From Nocardia brasiliensis ATCC 700358 (lineage in GTDB: Bacteria > Actinomycetota > Actinomycetes > Mycobacteriales > Mycobacteriaceae), in contig NC_018681.1 of assembly GCF_000250675.2 (NCBI RefSeq), positions 3,658,001 to 3,722,000 on the forward strand: 64,000 nt of DNA, given 5' to 3'. Position numbers and translations under genes: made by a program. Below are positions 17,142 through 26,341 of this stretch, piece by piece (the first letter of the stretch is position 1; every line of letters begins with the position of its first letter). The notes beneath the pieces were generated by a model, which was not told the DNA's origin, ran no database searches, and worked only from the letters and a program-made list of their open reading frames with translations.

Positions 17142-17732
17142 TCATGCTCCGGACGCTACCCGGCTCGGCTGAGCCAGCGGACGCAGTTCGCAGGCGGCGG
17201 CGAAGCCCTGGGCCTCGATGCCGAGCGCGGTGTTGGTGCGGGTGGCCATGTTGGCGAACGCGATCCAGTTCGTCAGCTCGACCAGTGCGGCGGCGCCCAG
17301 TTCCGCGAGCAGCGCCGCCGACAACTCGTCGGTGACGGTGGGCGGCGTCTGGCTCATCGCCTCCGCGTATGCCATCACTTGCCGCTCGAGCGGCGTGAAC
17401 ACGTCGGACTCCCGCCAGCGCGGGACTTCGCGCGCCTTCACCTCGTCGAGGCCGTCGTTGTGCGCGTGGAAGTAGCCGAAGTCCAGGCACCAGGTGCAGC
17501 CGACGAGCGAGGCCACCGCCATGTGCGCGAACGATTTCAGATTCGCGTCCGCGCGATCCCACTTGGCCACCTTGCGGCCGAGCGCGCTGGTGTCCATGAC
17601 CACGGCGGGGTGATGCCACATCACCTCGAGCGGTTCGGGTACCTCGCCGAACATCTTGCGGGTGATCGCCTTCGCGAGCCTGCCGCGGAATCCGGTCAGT
17701 GCCGCCTTGGGGATTCGGGGTGTGCCGGCCAT
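17142..17732 (-). CDS. Carboxymuconolactone decarboxylase/AhpD-like protein
   Basis: Protein of 196 residues with the AhpD-type redox motif ASLVGCTWCLDFGYFHAH (CxxC followed by the conserved His), so a peroxide- or thiol-related activity is more likely than decarboxylation. Such genes are the typical neighbours and targets of ECF41 sigma factors, and here the gene sits immediately upstream of one with its stop overlapping a possible ATG of the sigma gene. The substrate is unknown. Confidence 0.88.
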   Translation of the reverse strand: MAGTPRIPKAALTGFRGRLAKAITRKMFGEVPEPLEVMWHHPAVVMDTSALGRKVAKWDRADANLKSFAHMAVASLVGCTWCLDFGYFHAHNDGLDEVKAREVPRWRESDVFTPLERQVMAYAEAMSQTPPTVTDELSAALLAELGAAALVELTNWIAFANMATRTNTALGIEAQGFAAACELRPLAQPSRVASGA

Positions 17733-17862
17733 GTCGCGCCTCCTTGTCGATTCCTACGACATGAAGACACCGGCCGCGCGCGCCGTGTGACATCGCGCCG
17801 CTGCTGATTCGGCGCCTGCGGCTTCCGGCCCATCGACGCGGGACTCATCGCGCTGACATGAA

Positions 17863-17895
17863 CGCAGCGCCTCTTCCAGTGGAAGAGGCGCTGCG
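17863..17895 (-). terminator. Hairpin terminator after the PAS gene
   Basis: Perfect 15-bp stem (CGCAGCGCCTCTTCC at 17863-17877, complement 17881-17895) with only a 3-nt loop, 10 bp beyond the PAS gene stop. Confidence 0.7.
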
Positions 17896-17905
17896 CGAGT
17901 GAAGC

Positions 17906-18400
17906 TCAGCCGGCCTCTGCCGCCACCTGAAGGCCGGGCACGGTCTTCGTGGTGTTGTGCCGGAAGATGTTGACCGCGCCGATGACCTCGTCGGATTCGT
18001 CGCGGATGGGGAAGACGTTGACCAGCGCGAGCAGCCGGAAACCATCGGGCTGTTCGCAGATGACGTCGGCGTCGCGGACGGTGCCGCCGTTGTTGATGAC
18101 CACCGACGGCGGGGCCGCCTCGTGCGGCATGACCTCGCCGGACGGGTAGCGCAGACGGAATGCGCCGCAGTACTTTTCGCTCGTGCCCAGCTCGGGACTG
18201 CGCCCCCAGGCGCCGATGGCGGTCTTGTTGCACGAGATCAGCGTGCCGTCCTTCTCGAGCACGTACATGCCGACTTCGATGTCGTCCATCGCGGCCTGGT
18301 CGCCGAGCAGGCCACCGGGCACCAGGTGCCCGTCCTCGAGCTTGCCGTGAAACTTCAGATCATCCAGTTCACCGGCGGTGATTTTCTCGCTGATACTCAT
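17906..18400 (-). CDS. Stand-alone PAS-domain protein
   Basis: Cytoplasmic protein of 164 residues made almost wholly of one PAS fold (about residues 40-150): MDDIEVGMYVLEKDGTLIS, a middle segment RLRYPSGEVMPHEAAPP, and the closing strand pair VFPIRDESDEVIGAVNIFR. There is no kinase, HTH, GGDEF or other output domain, so it must signal through a partner or bind a ligand or cofactor. The ATG at 18400 has GAGGGGA upstream. It is a single gene with its own terminator; partner unknown. Confidence 0.8.
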   Translation of the reverse strand: MSISEKITAGELDDLKFHGKLEDGHLVPGGLLGDQAAMDDIEVGMYVLEKDGTLISCNKTAIGAWGRSPELGTSEKYCGAFRLRYPSGEVMPHEAAPPSVVINNGGTVRDADVICEQPDGFRLLALVNVFPIRDESDEVIGAVNIFRHNTTKTVPGLQVAAEAG

Positions 18401-18604
18401 ATCGTTCCCCTCACTCGGAATCAAGTGGCACAGCAATGTTCGGCGAAGGAATTCCAGGCGCGTCGCTCAGTCGAGCACAAGTGACTTCGGCGCCACTTTC
18501 ACCGCACGTCAGTGTAACGAAATCGCCTGGCCGGGCAGTCTTTTTCGGGAGGGGAGCCGGGACTGCCGCACTGAGACAACAATTCTTGCGGAATTTCCCC
18601 CCGA

Positions 18605-19234
18605 TCAGGGGGTTGTGCTCGTTTCGTTTTCGGCGGAACGTTCTTCGCGGTGCTGTACCGGTTGTGCCTCCGCGGCGTCCAGGGCACGCAATTCTTCGCG
18701 GAGCGAACCGATTTCGTCGGCGAGTTCGTCGCGCAGTGCTTGGCGTTCCTGCAGACTCGCGAGCAGGCTGTCGATGGTGTCGTTCATGGCGGCGAGTTTT
18801 TGATCGGCGCCGCCGAGCCGCCATTCGATGACCGCGCGACGGTCCACGTCGTCGCTGGCGGTGCGCACCCAGCTGACGACATAGTCGAGCCATTCGGGTT
18901 GTTTGGGCATCTCCTCGTCGCCGTCCCAACCGCGCCGCACCGAAACCTTCGGCGACAGCACCCGGTCGCCGGCCTGGCCCGCGGCGGGGGAGTGCATCTG
19001 CACGAGGTTGAGTTTCCCAGCGCTGGTCACCACGGCGGTGAGGCGATAACGCCCCGCGAGATGCATTTTCAGCTCGGCCGCGCCCTTGCCGTCGGCGTCG
19101 AGGGCGCCCAACCACGGGCCCTGCGCGGCAGTGATGATCGATTCGAGGACGCCGAGCTGTCCGGCCGCCCGGCGCACCCGGTTCGCGCGCTCGTGCAGTT
19201 CGTCAGGTGAGGCGGTCATCTGGTCCCAGTGCAT
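18605..19234 (-). CDS. Hypothetical protein with C-terminal coiled coil
   Basis: Protein of 209 residues that I do not recognise. Residues about 8-140 look like a compact mixed domain (SPDELHERANRVRRAAGQLG, then beta-rich RYRLTAVVTSAGKLNLVQ), and residues about 147-190 are a heptad-rich coiled coil (SLLASLQERQALRDELADEI) with an acidic, polar tail. No signal peptide or membrane helix is visible. The ATG at 19234 with GGAGGT upstream is the start. No functional hint comes from its neighbours. Confidence 0.7.
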   Translation of the reverse strand: MHWDQMTASPDELHERANRVRRAAGQLGVLESIITAAQGPWLGALDADGKGAAELKMHLAGRYRLTAVVTSAGKLNLVQMHSPAAGQAGDRVLSPKVSVRRGWDGDEEMPKQPEWLDYVVSWVRTASDDVDRRAVIEWRLGGADQKLAAMNDTIDSLLASLQERQALRDELADEIGSLREELRALDAAEAQPVQHREERSAENETSTTP

Positions 19235-19336
19235 CCGCACCTCCGCTTTCTCGTCGATCGACTTCAACAACGGCAGTTCTGACGAACGTACCGTCGCGGC
19301 CGGCGCAAACGTGTTTTGTGCACGCGGGGGAAACGA

Positions 19337-19373
19337 GATCGGGTGGGCGGCCGCGAGGCACACCCACCCGATC
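19337..19373 (-). terminator. Hairpin terminator after the permease
   Basis: Perfect 11-bp arms (GATCGGGTGGG at 19337-19347, complement 19363-19373), 15-nt loop, just past the permease stop at 19407. Confidence 0.6.
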
Positions 19374-19406
19374 GGTCCGAGGAGCCGGCGTCAGTGCCCC
19401 TCGAAA

Positions 19407-20849
19407 CTATTTCTCCAACTGCACCGCGTCGACCGGTCCGGTGCGCTCCAACTTGGAGTGCGTGCGCGAGTAGAAGAAGTACACGGCCAGACCCGCGACC
19501 AGCCAGGCCGCGAACCGCACCCAGGTCTGCCACGGCAGCGACCAGATCAGGTAGAGCGAGAAGCCGATGCCGATCAGCGGCACCACCGGCATCAACGGCA
19601 GCCGGAACTGCCGCGGCTCGTCGGGGCGGGTGCGGCGCAACACGATCACGGCGACCGAGACGACGATGAAGGCCATCAGGATGCCGATGTTGGTGAGTTC
19701 GGCGACGACGGTGATGTCGAGCAGGCCGGCCATCAGGGCCGCGCCGATGCCGACGATCCAGGTGACCCGGGTGGGCACCTTCCGCACCGGGTGGGTCTTG
19801 GCGAACCATTCGGGCAACAGACCGTCGCGGCTCATCGCGTACCAGACCCGGGTCACGCCGAGCATGAAGGTGAGCACGACGGTGACGATGCCGACGATGG
19901 CGCCGATCGCGATGATGTTCGCGATACCCGGCTGGCCGACCGCCTCGAACGCGGTGGAGAAACCGCTGGTCGGGCTGATCTCGGTGTATTTCTGCATGCC
20001 GGTGAGCACCAGGGTGGCCAGCACGTAGAGCACCATCGCGATGGCGAGCGAGTAGAGGATCGCCTTGGGCAGGTGCTTCTTGCCGTCGGTGGATTCCTCG
20101 GCGGCCGTGCTCATCGCGTCATAGCCGAACACCGCGAAGAACACCGTCGCCGCGCCGGTCCACACCGCACCGGAACCGAACGGGAAGTACGGGGTGTAGT
20201 TGGAGCTGTCGATATGGAACACGCCGAGCACGATGATCAGCAGCACGAGCGCGACCTTGATGCCGACGGCGACGGTCTCGAACCGGCCGACGCTGCGGAT
20301 GCCGCGCGACAGCAGCCAGGCGGTGCCCAGGCAGAACAGCATCGCGAACACGTCGACGACGTGTCCGTCACCGGTGCCGTGCGCGCCCATCATCCAATCG
20401 GGCAGCGTGACGTCCACCTGCTCGAGCAGGAAGCGGAAGTAGCCGGACACGCCGATCGCGACGACCGCCGCGACCGCGATGTACTCCAGCAGCAGATCCC
20501 AGCCGATGAACCAGCCCGCGATCTCGCCCAGCGACACATAGCCGTAGGTGTAGGCCGACCCCGCCTTCGGCACCATGCCCGCGAACTCGGCATAGCAGAG
20601 CGCGGCGGCGGCACTGGCCACACCGGCGATCAGGAACGAGATGAGCACCGAGGGGCCGGTGACCGAATGCGCGACCGCGCCCGCGAGCGTGAAGATGCCC
20701 GCGCCGATGATGCCGCCGACACCGATGGCGGTGAGCTGCCATAGACCGAGCGATCGAGCCAGCTGTTCGTCGGCCGGCGCCCCCTCGTCGGCTATCTGCC
20801 CCATGGGTTTGCGGCGCAGCATTTGGCTACGCAACTCCGCGATGGACAT
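19407..20849 (-). CDS. APC-family amino acid permease (YfnA/CAT type)
   Basis: Twelve-helix cationic-type amino acid permease of 480 residues. Helix 1 carries the substrate-binding GVGGIIGAGIFTLAG motif, and the AVFGYDAMSTAAEESTDGKKHLPKAI segment in the middle is typical of the CAT/YfnA branch. The ATG at 20849 has AAAGGA upstream. The nearby proline catabolic genes make proline or another amino acid a possible substrate, but the genes are separated by a hairpin and have their own promoter regions, so this is weak context. Confidence 0.9.
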   Translation of the reverse strand: MSIAELRSQMLRRKPMGQIADEGAPADEQLARSLGLWQLTAIGVGGIIGAGIFTLAGAVAHSVTGPSVLISFLIAGVASAAAALCYAEFAGMVPKAGSAYTYGYVSLGEIAGWFIGWDLLLEYIAVAAVVAIGVSGYFRFLLEQVDVTLPDWMMGAHGTGDGHVVDVFAMLFCLGTAWLLSRGIRSVGRFETVAVGIKVALVLLIIVLGVFHIDSSNYTPYFPFGSGAVWTGAATVFFAVFGYDAMSTAAEESTDGKKHLPKAILYSLAIAMVLYVLATLVLTGMQKYTEISPTSGFSTAFEAVGQPGIANIIAIGAIVGIVTVVLTFMLGVTRVWYAMSRDGLLPEWFAKTHPVRKVPTRVTWIVGIGAALMAGLLDITVVAELTNIGILMAFIVVSVAVIVLRRTRPDEPRQFRLPLMPVVPLIGIGFSLYLIWSLPWQTWVRFAAWLVAGLAVYFFYSRTHSKLERTGPVDAVQLEK

Positions 20850-20906
20850 GTCGTTCCTTTCGTCCTCCGCGTCACGCGACTGTGCGTAACGCAGATCACA
20901 CTTCGA

Positions 20907-20933
20907 GCTGTGGTTACTAAATACGACCACAGC
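20907..20933. promoter_or_regulatory. Inverted repeat in the permease promoter region
   Basis: Arms GCTGTGGT (20907-20914) and ACCACAGC (20926-20933) flank an AT-rich 11-nt centre, 58 bp upstream of the permease start. It could be an operator; no regulator is assigned. Confidence 0.35.
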
Positions 20934-21022
20934 GCCGGTGTGATCGGCGAGTTGGCCAAATATTGTTCAGCGGGTTTATTCGGCGGGCCAAGCTGCGAGG
21001 CGAAATCGCACCCGGAACCGGA

Positions 21023-21058
21023 TCGGTGCGGCCCGCCGAGCCGGGCGAGCCGCACCGA
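21023..21058 (-). terminator. Hairpin terminator after pruB
   Basis: Perfect 10-bp arms (TCGGTGCGGC at 21023-21032, complement 21049-21058) with further GC pairing inside, 15 bp past the proline dehydrogenase stop. Confidence 0.6.
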
Positions 21059-21072
21059 AATGTGTCAGTACC

Positions 21073-22041
21073 TCAGCGTGCGCTGCCCGGCTTCAGCGAA
21101 CGCAGGAAGAACGCGACGTTGGCGGGGCGTTCGGCGAGCCTGCGCATGAAGTAGCCGTACCACTGGTCGCCGTAGGGCACGTAGACCCGCAGGTGATTGC
21201 GTTCGTCGACGAGCCTGCGCTGTTCGGCGTCGCGGATGCCGTAGAGCATCTGGAACTCGAACTCGTCGGCCTTGCGATGCGTCGTCTCGACACACTCCAG
21301 CGCGGAAGTGATGAGCGCCGGATCGTGGGTGGCCACCATCGGGTAGCCGTCGCCGAGCATCAGCACCCGCAGACAGCGCAGGTACGAATCGTCGACCGCG
21401 GCGCGCTCCTGGAACGCCACCGACGCCGGTTCCTTGTACGCGCCCTTGCACAGCCGGATGCGCGAGCCTTCGCCCGACAGTTCCCGGCAGTCGCCCTCGG
21501 TGCGGCGCAGATACGCCTGCAGCACCGTGCCGACGGTGGGGAAGTCGGCGCGCAGTTCCCGCACGATGCTCAGGGTGGAGTCGGTGGTGGTGTGGTCCTC
21601 GGCGTCGACGTTCACCCAGACGCCGGCCGATTCCGCGGCCGTGCAGATCTGGCGGGCGTGCTCGAGCGCGATCGCGTGACCGTCCTGTGCCAGCGACTGG
21701 CCGAGCGCCGACAGCTTGAGCGAAACCTCCAGCGGCCGAACCGTTGCCGACTCCGACGCGACGTCGAGCCGGGCCAGTTCCGAGAGCATGTGCAGATAGT
21801 GGGTGACGGTGGTGCGGGCCTGCTCGATCTCGGTGGTGTCCTCGCCGAGATAGTCGATGGTGACATAGCGGCCGGACGCCAGCAGCGTCCGCACCGCCAC
21901 CATCGCCTGATCGGCGGAGTCACCCGCGACGAACCGGTCGACCAGCTTCTTCGTCGTCGACATCCGGGTGATCGTGCGCTCCATGCGCGGCGAGCGCGAC
22001 GCGGCCAGCATGGCCGGACGCAACAGGGTCGAAAAGGCCAT
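21073..22041 (-). CDS. pruB: Proline dehydrogenase
   Basis: FAD enzyme of 322 residues oxidising L-proline to pyrroline-5-carboxylate, the monofunctional form found in actinobacteria. Conserved segments of the TIM barrel are present: VSLKLSALG, VNVDAEDH, TVLQAYLRRTEGDC, IRLCKGAYKEP, ATHDPALI, EFQMLYGIRD and YVPYGDQWYGYFMRRLAERP. The ATG at 22041 is preceded by AGGAGG. It follows the P5C dehydrogenase gene by 64 bp on the same strand, so the two steps are cotranscribed. Confidence 0.95.
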   Translation of the reverse strand: MAFSTLLRPAMLAASRSPRMERTITRMSTTKKLVDRFVAGDSADQAMVAVRTLLASGRYVTIDYLGEDTTEIEQARTTVTHYLHMLSELARLDVASESATVRPLEVSLKLSALGQSLAQDGHAIALEHARQICTAAESAGVWVNVDAEDHTTTDSTLSIVRELRADFPTVGTVLQAYLRRTEGDCRELSGEGSRIRLCKGAYKEPASVAFQERAAVDDSYLRCLRVLMLGDGYPMVATHDPALITSALECVETTHRKADEFEFQMLYGIRDAEQRRLVDERNHLRVYVPYGDQWYGYFMRRLAERPANVAFFLRSLKPGSAR

Positions 22042-22105
22042 CACGCCTCCTGTGTTCTGCGGGACCGGTCGGCTGCACGGAGCCGGACGACGTGCGAGTG
22101 GTTCA

Positions 22106-23743
<1,638 letters not shown>

Positions 23744-23871
23744 GATTCCTCCTGCTGGACGTGGCGATGTGGCGTCGCGGATCGGCGGCGCACACACGCT
23801 CTGAAACTGCGGTGAGCCGAAGTCAACACCGGAAAAGTGCGCGGGAGATGAGCTAAAAGGACAAAGATGGG

Positions 23872-25170
23872 ATGAGTGTGTTGTCGAGTTGGCCGAAAGG
23901 CGTAGACGTGGCTATTGATAGTGGGCTTGTCGCCGCGGACATCGACCTGTTCGGTCTGGCGCAGATCGTCGCGCAGAACGCGGGCGGCATGGTGTCGATC
24001 GAGGACCCGCAGTCGCATGTGCTGGCGTACTCCGCCTCCGCCGCGGAGGCCGCCGATCAGATGCGGGTGATGTCGATCCTCGGCCGGGAGGGGCCGCGGG
24101 AGTATCTGGCGGTGCTGCGCAAGTGGGGGGTGTTCGATCGGTTGCGCCGCACCGACGAGGTGATCGACGTGCCCGCGCACGAAGAACTGAACATCAAACG
24201 CAGGCTGGTGGTGAGCATCCGGCATCCCGCGGACGGCGCGGCGCGCGCGCCCCGCGTGCTCGGCGCGATCTGGTTGCAGCAGGGCGATCGGCCGTTCAAG
24301 CCGGACGCGGCGGAGATCCTGCGCGGCGCCTCGGCCATTGCGGCGCGGCTCATCTCGCGCAGCCTCGACGCGCCGTCCACCGAGGCGCTGCTCGTGCAGG
24401 GATTGTTCGGCGAGGGCGGTCCGGTCGACGTGGCGAGCGTGGCGACCGCGCTCAACCTGCCGATCACCGGTCCGGCCGCGGTGGTCGGCTTCGCGCTGAC
24501 CGCCACCGAAACCGCGCCCGCCACCGAACCTTCGGCGCTGGGCAACATGCTTCGCCTGCGCGCCAGCTCATTCCGGAACGACTCGGTGACGGCCACGCTC
24601 GGCGACCGCGTCTACGTGCTGCTGCCGAGTTATCGGGCCGCGCACGCGGTGACGGCGTGGACCCGGCAGCTGGTCGAGCAGCTCGAAGCCAAACGCGCGC
24701 TGGCGCTTCGGGCGGCCATCGCCTGTCCGATCGACGATTTGAGCGGGGTCGCCACCGCTCGGCGCGAGGTCGACCGCGTGCTCGACAGCACCGTCGCGAC
24801 CTATCCGAAGGGGCGGGTCACCACGCTCGCGGAATCGCGCACGGCGGTGCTGCTCGGCGAGATCCTCGACCTCGTCGGCAGCCGTCCCGAACTGCACGAT
24901 CCACGGCTGCGCGCGCTCTCGGACTACGACCTCAAACATTCCGCGAGCCTGCGCGACAGCGTCGACATCTATCTGCGTGAGCACGGTGACGTGCGCGCCG
25001 CGGCGGCGGTGCTGCAGGTGCATCCGAATACGTTGCGCTACCGCATTCGTCGCGTCGAGGAGATCCTGGGCATCGATCTCACCGATCCCGGCGACCGGCT
25101 GCTGCTGGAATTGCAGCTGGCGTTGCACCGGCGGGCGCACGGACGCGAACGCGGGTCCCGATCACGCTGA
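23872..25170 (+). CDS. pruC: PucR-family activator of proline catabolism (PruC-like)
   Basis: Regulator of 432 residues with an N-terminal GAF-like sensing region (about 20-140), a GGDEF-related middle region and the C-terminal PucR helix-turn-helix (DIYLREHGDVRAAAAVLQVH then PNTLRYRIRRVEEILG). In mycobacteria a PucR protein, PruC, is encoded divergently beside pruB/pruA and activates them; the same arrangement here supports the name. The ATG at 23872 is used, with AAAGG a little far upstream; an internal in-frame start cannot be excluded. Confidence 0.85.
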   Translation: MSVLSSWPKGVDVAIDSGLVAADIDLFGLAQIVAQNAGGMVSIEDPQSHVLAYSASAAEAADQMRVMSILGREGPREYLAVLRKWGVFDRLRRTDEVIDVPAHEELNIKRRLVVSIRHPADGAARAPRVLGAIWLQQGDRPFKPDAAEILRGASAIAARLISRSLDAPSTEALLVQGLFGEGGPVDVASVATALNLPITGPAAVVGFALTATETAPATEPSALGNMLRLRASSFRNDSVTATLGDRVYVLLPSYRAAHAVTAWTRQLVEQLEAKRALALRAAIACPIDDLSGVATARREVDRVLDSTVATYPKGRVTTLAESRTAVLLGEILDLVGSRPELHDPRLRALSDYDLKHSASLRDSVDIYLREHGDVRAAAAVLQVHPNTLRYRIRRVEEILGIDLTDPGDRLLLELQLALHRRAHGRERGSRSR

Positions 25171-25199
25171 CCGTGCCCTGATCGAGCGGCGCGGCCGGT

Positions 25200-25221
25200 G
25201 CCCCTGACCGGCAGCAGGGGC
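25200..25221. terminator. Short hairpin between convergent genes
   Basis: Seven-base arms GCCCCTG (25200-25206) and CAGGGGC (25215-25221) between the pruC-like stop and the small lipoprotein stop. Confidence 0.4.
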
Positions 25222-25248
25222 GCGGGCGCGGTGAGTCCGCTTGTGCCG

Positions 25249-25554
25249 TCAGCACTTTCCGGTCGCGGCGTCCCGGATGCCGGCGATCATGGACTGCCGG
25301 TCGGTCTCGTTGAGCGCGGGCCACTGCGGGGACTGGGGGAGCATCGCGATGGTGTCTTCCGCGGTCTTGTTCGCGGACTCCACGCTCACGTCCTTCAACT
25401 TGCTCAACAGCGGCAGATAGTCCTGGCACGACTTGCTGCGCACCGCGGCGTTCGTTGCGGTACTCGGCGACCCGGCCGCCTCGGTGCTGTCCGACGAGCC
25501 ACAACCCGTCAGCACCAGAGCAGCCCCGATCGTCAGCAACACAATGCTTTTCAT
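25249..25554 (-). CDS. Small lipoprotein
   Basis: Protein of 101 residues: signal peptide MKSIVLLTIGAALV ending in the lipobox LTGC, a Ser/Thr/Ala linker, then a small helical domain with two Cys (KSCQDYLPLLSKL and the C-terminal GKC) that could form a disulfide. The ATG at 25554 is preceded by GAGGAG. No homologous function is recognised; similar small envelope lipoproteins are common in Nocardia-like genomes. Confidence 0.8.
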   Translation of the reverse strand: MKSIVLLTIGAALVLTGCGSSDSTEAAGSPSTATNAAVRSKSCQDYLPLLSKLKDVSVESANKTAEDTIAMLPQSPQWPALNETDRQSMIAGIRDAATGKC

Positions 25555-25617
25555 TCACGCTCTCCTCATCAGAATTGGAGAGACCCTACCCGCCCCCACG
25601 ACCCCCGTCCACGCGAG

Positions 25618-26217
25618 TCAGGGGCGGTGCAGGAGGGCTTGGACCGTGCGGCGGATCGTGGTGGAGGCGGCGCGGGTGGTGAGGCCGCGGCGGTCGGTGA
25701 GGTGGTGGCGCAGGGGCCAGCCGAGGGTGGCGTCGAGGACGTCGAGCAGGTGGTCTTCGGCGGCGGCCAGTTCGGGGGCGAAGGTTTGGGCGAGGGCGGT
25801 GCGAATGCGCTTGTCGGTCAGGCGCATTCGGGCATCGATGGCGGGAATGCGCTGAGACTCCAGGAAGCCGAGGACGCGGGGGTTGCGTTGCAGGGCGAAG
25901 ATCGCCTCGCTCTGGCGGATGGCGGCGTCGATGCGCTGCGGCAGGGGCAGGCTCGGGTCGAGCCGTTCGATGAGGGCTTCGACGTCGGCGGACTGCTGGT
26001 CGACGGCGGCGATGCGCAGGTCGTCGCGGCCGGGAAAGTGCACGAAGATGCTGCGTTCGGACACGCCGGCGCGGGCGGCGATGTTCTTGGTGGTGGGGTC
26101 GATCTCGCCCGCTTTCAAGGCGCAGAGCAGGGCGTCGACGATGGCGCGGCGGGTGAGTTCCGGGTCGCGGCGGCGTCGGGGTCGTGCTGTCGCCTCGGGT
26201 TCGGGCTCCTTGCTCAT
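25618..26217 (-). CDS. TetR-family repressor of the alkyl sulfatase gene
   Basis: Repressor of 199 residues. The N-terminal helix-turn-helix is RRAIVDALLCALKAG followed by NIAARAGVSERSIFVHFPGRDDL; the rest is a helical ligand domain. Starts at ATG 26217 or 26226 differ by three residues; 26217 is used. It is divergent from the sulfatase gene, and a perfect 13-bp-armed palindrome lies between them, so it very probably represses both genes until an inducer, perhaps an alkyl sulfate or alcohol, binds. The inducer is inference. Confidence 0.85.
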   Translation of the reverse strand: MSKEPEPEATARPRRRRDPELTRRAIVDALLCALKAGEIDPTTKNIAARAGVSERSIFVHFPGRDDLRIAAVDQQSADVEALIERLDPSLPLPQRIDAAIRQSEAIFALQRNPRVLGFLESQRIPAIDARMRLTDKRIRTALAQTFAPELAAAEDHLLDVLDATLGWPLRHHLTDRRGLTTRAASTTIRRTVQALLHRP

Positions 26218-26240
26218 GGGTTCCATCTCAACACATGGTC

Positions 26241-26276
26241 GCACTATTGCAGTCTTACTGCAATAGTGCGTACGGT
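26241..26276. promoter_or_regulatory. TetR operator with overlapping promoter
   Basis: Arms GCACTATTGCAGT (26241-26253) and its exact complement (26257-26269) around a 3-nt spacer form a 29-bp operator. For the rightward gene, TTGCAG (26247-26252) and TACGGT (26271-26276) with 18 bp between could be -35 and -10, so bound repressor would cover the promoter. Confidence 0.75.
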
Positions 26277-26341
26277 GGGCCGTGCTCCGGGTGGCGGGAT
26301 TCGGCCGGTCGGCGGGGCGCGGCGAGACAGGAGAGCGACGG

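Noticed and set aside
16207..17793. Single longer minus-strand gene covering both the sigma factor and its upstream region
   Set aside because: The region above 17145 is the AhpD-like gene in another frame, with its own CxxC motif and start at 17732.
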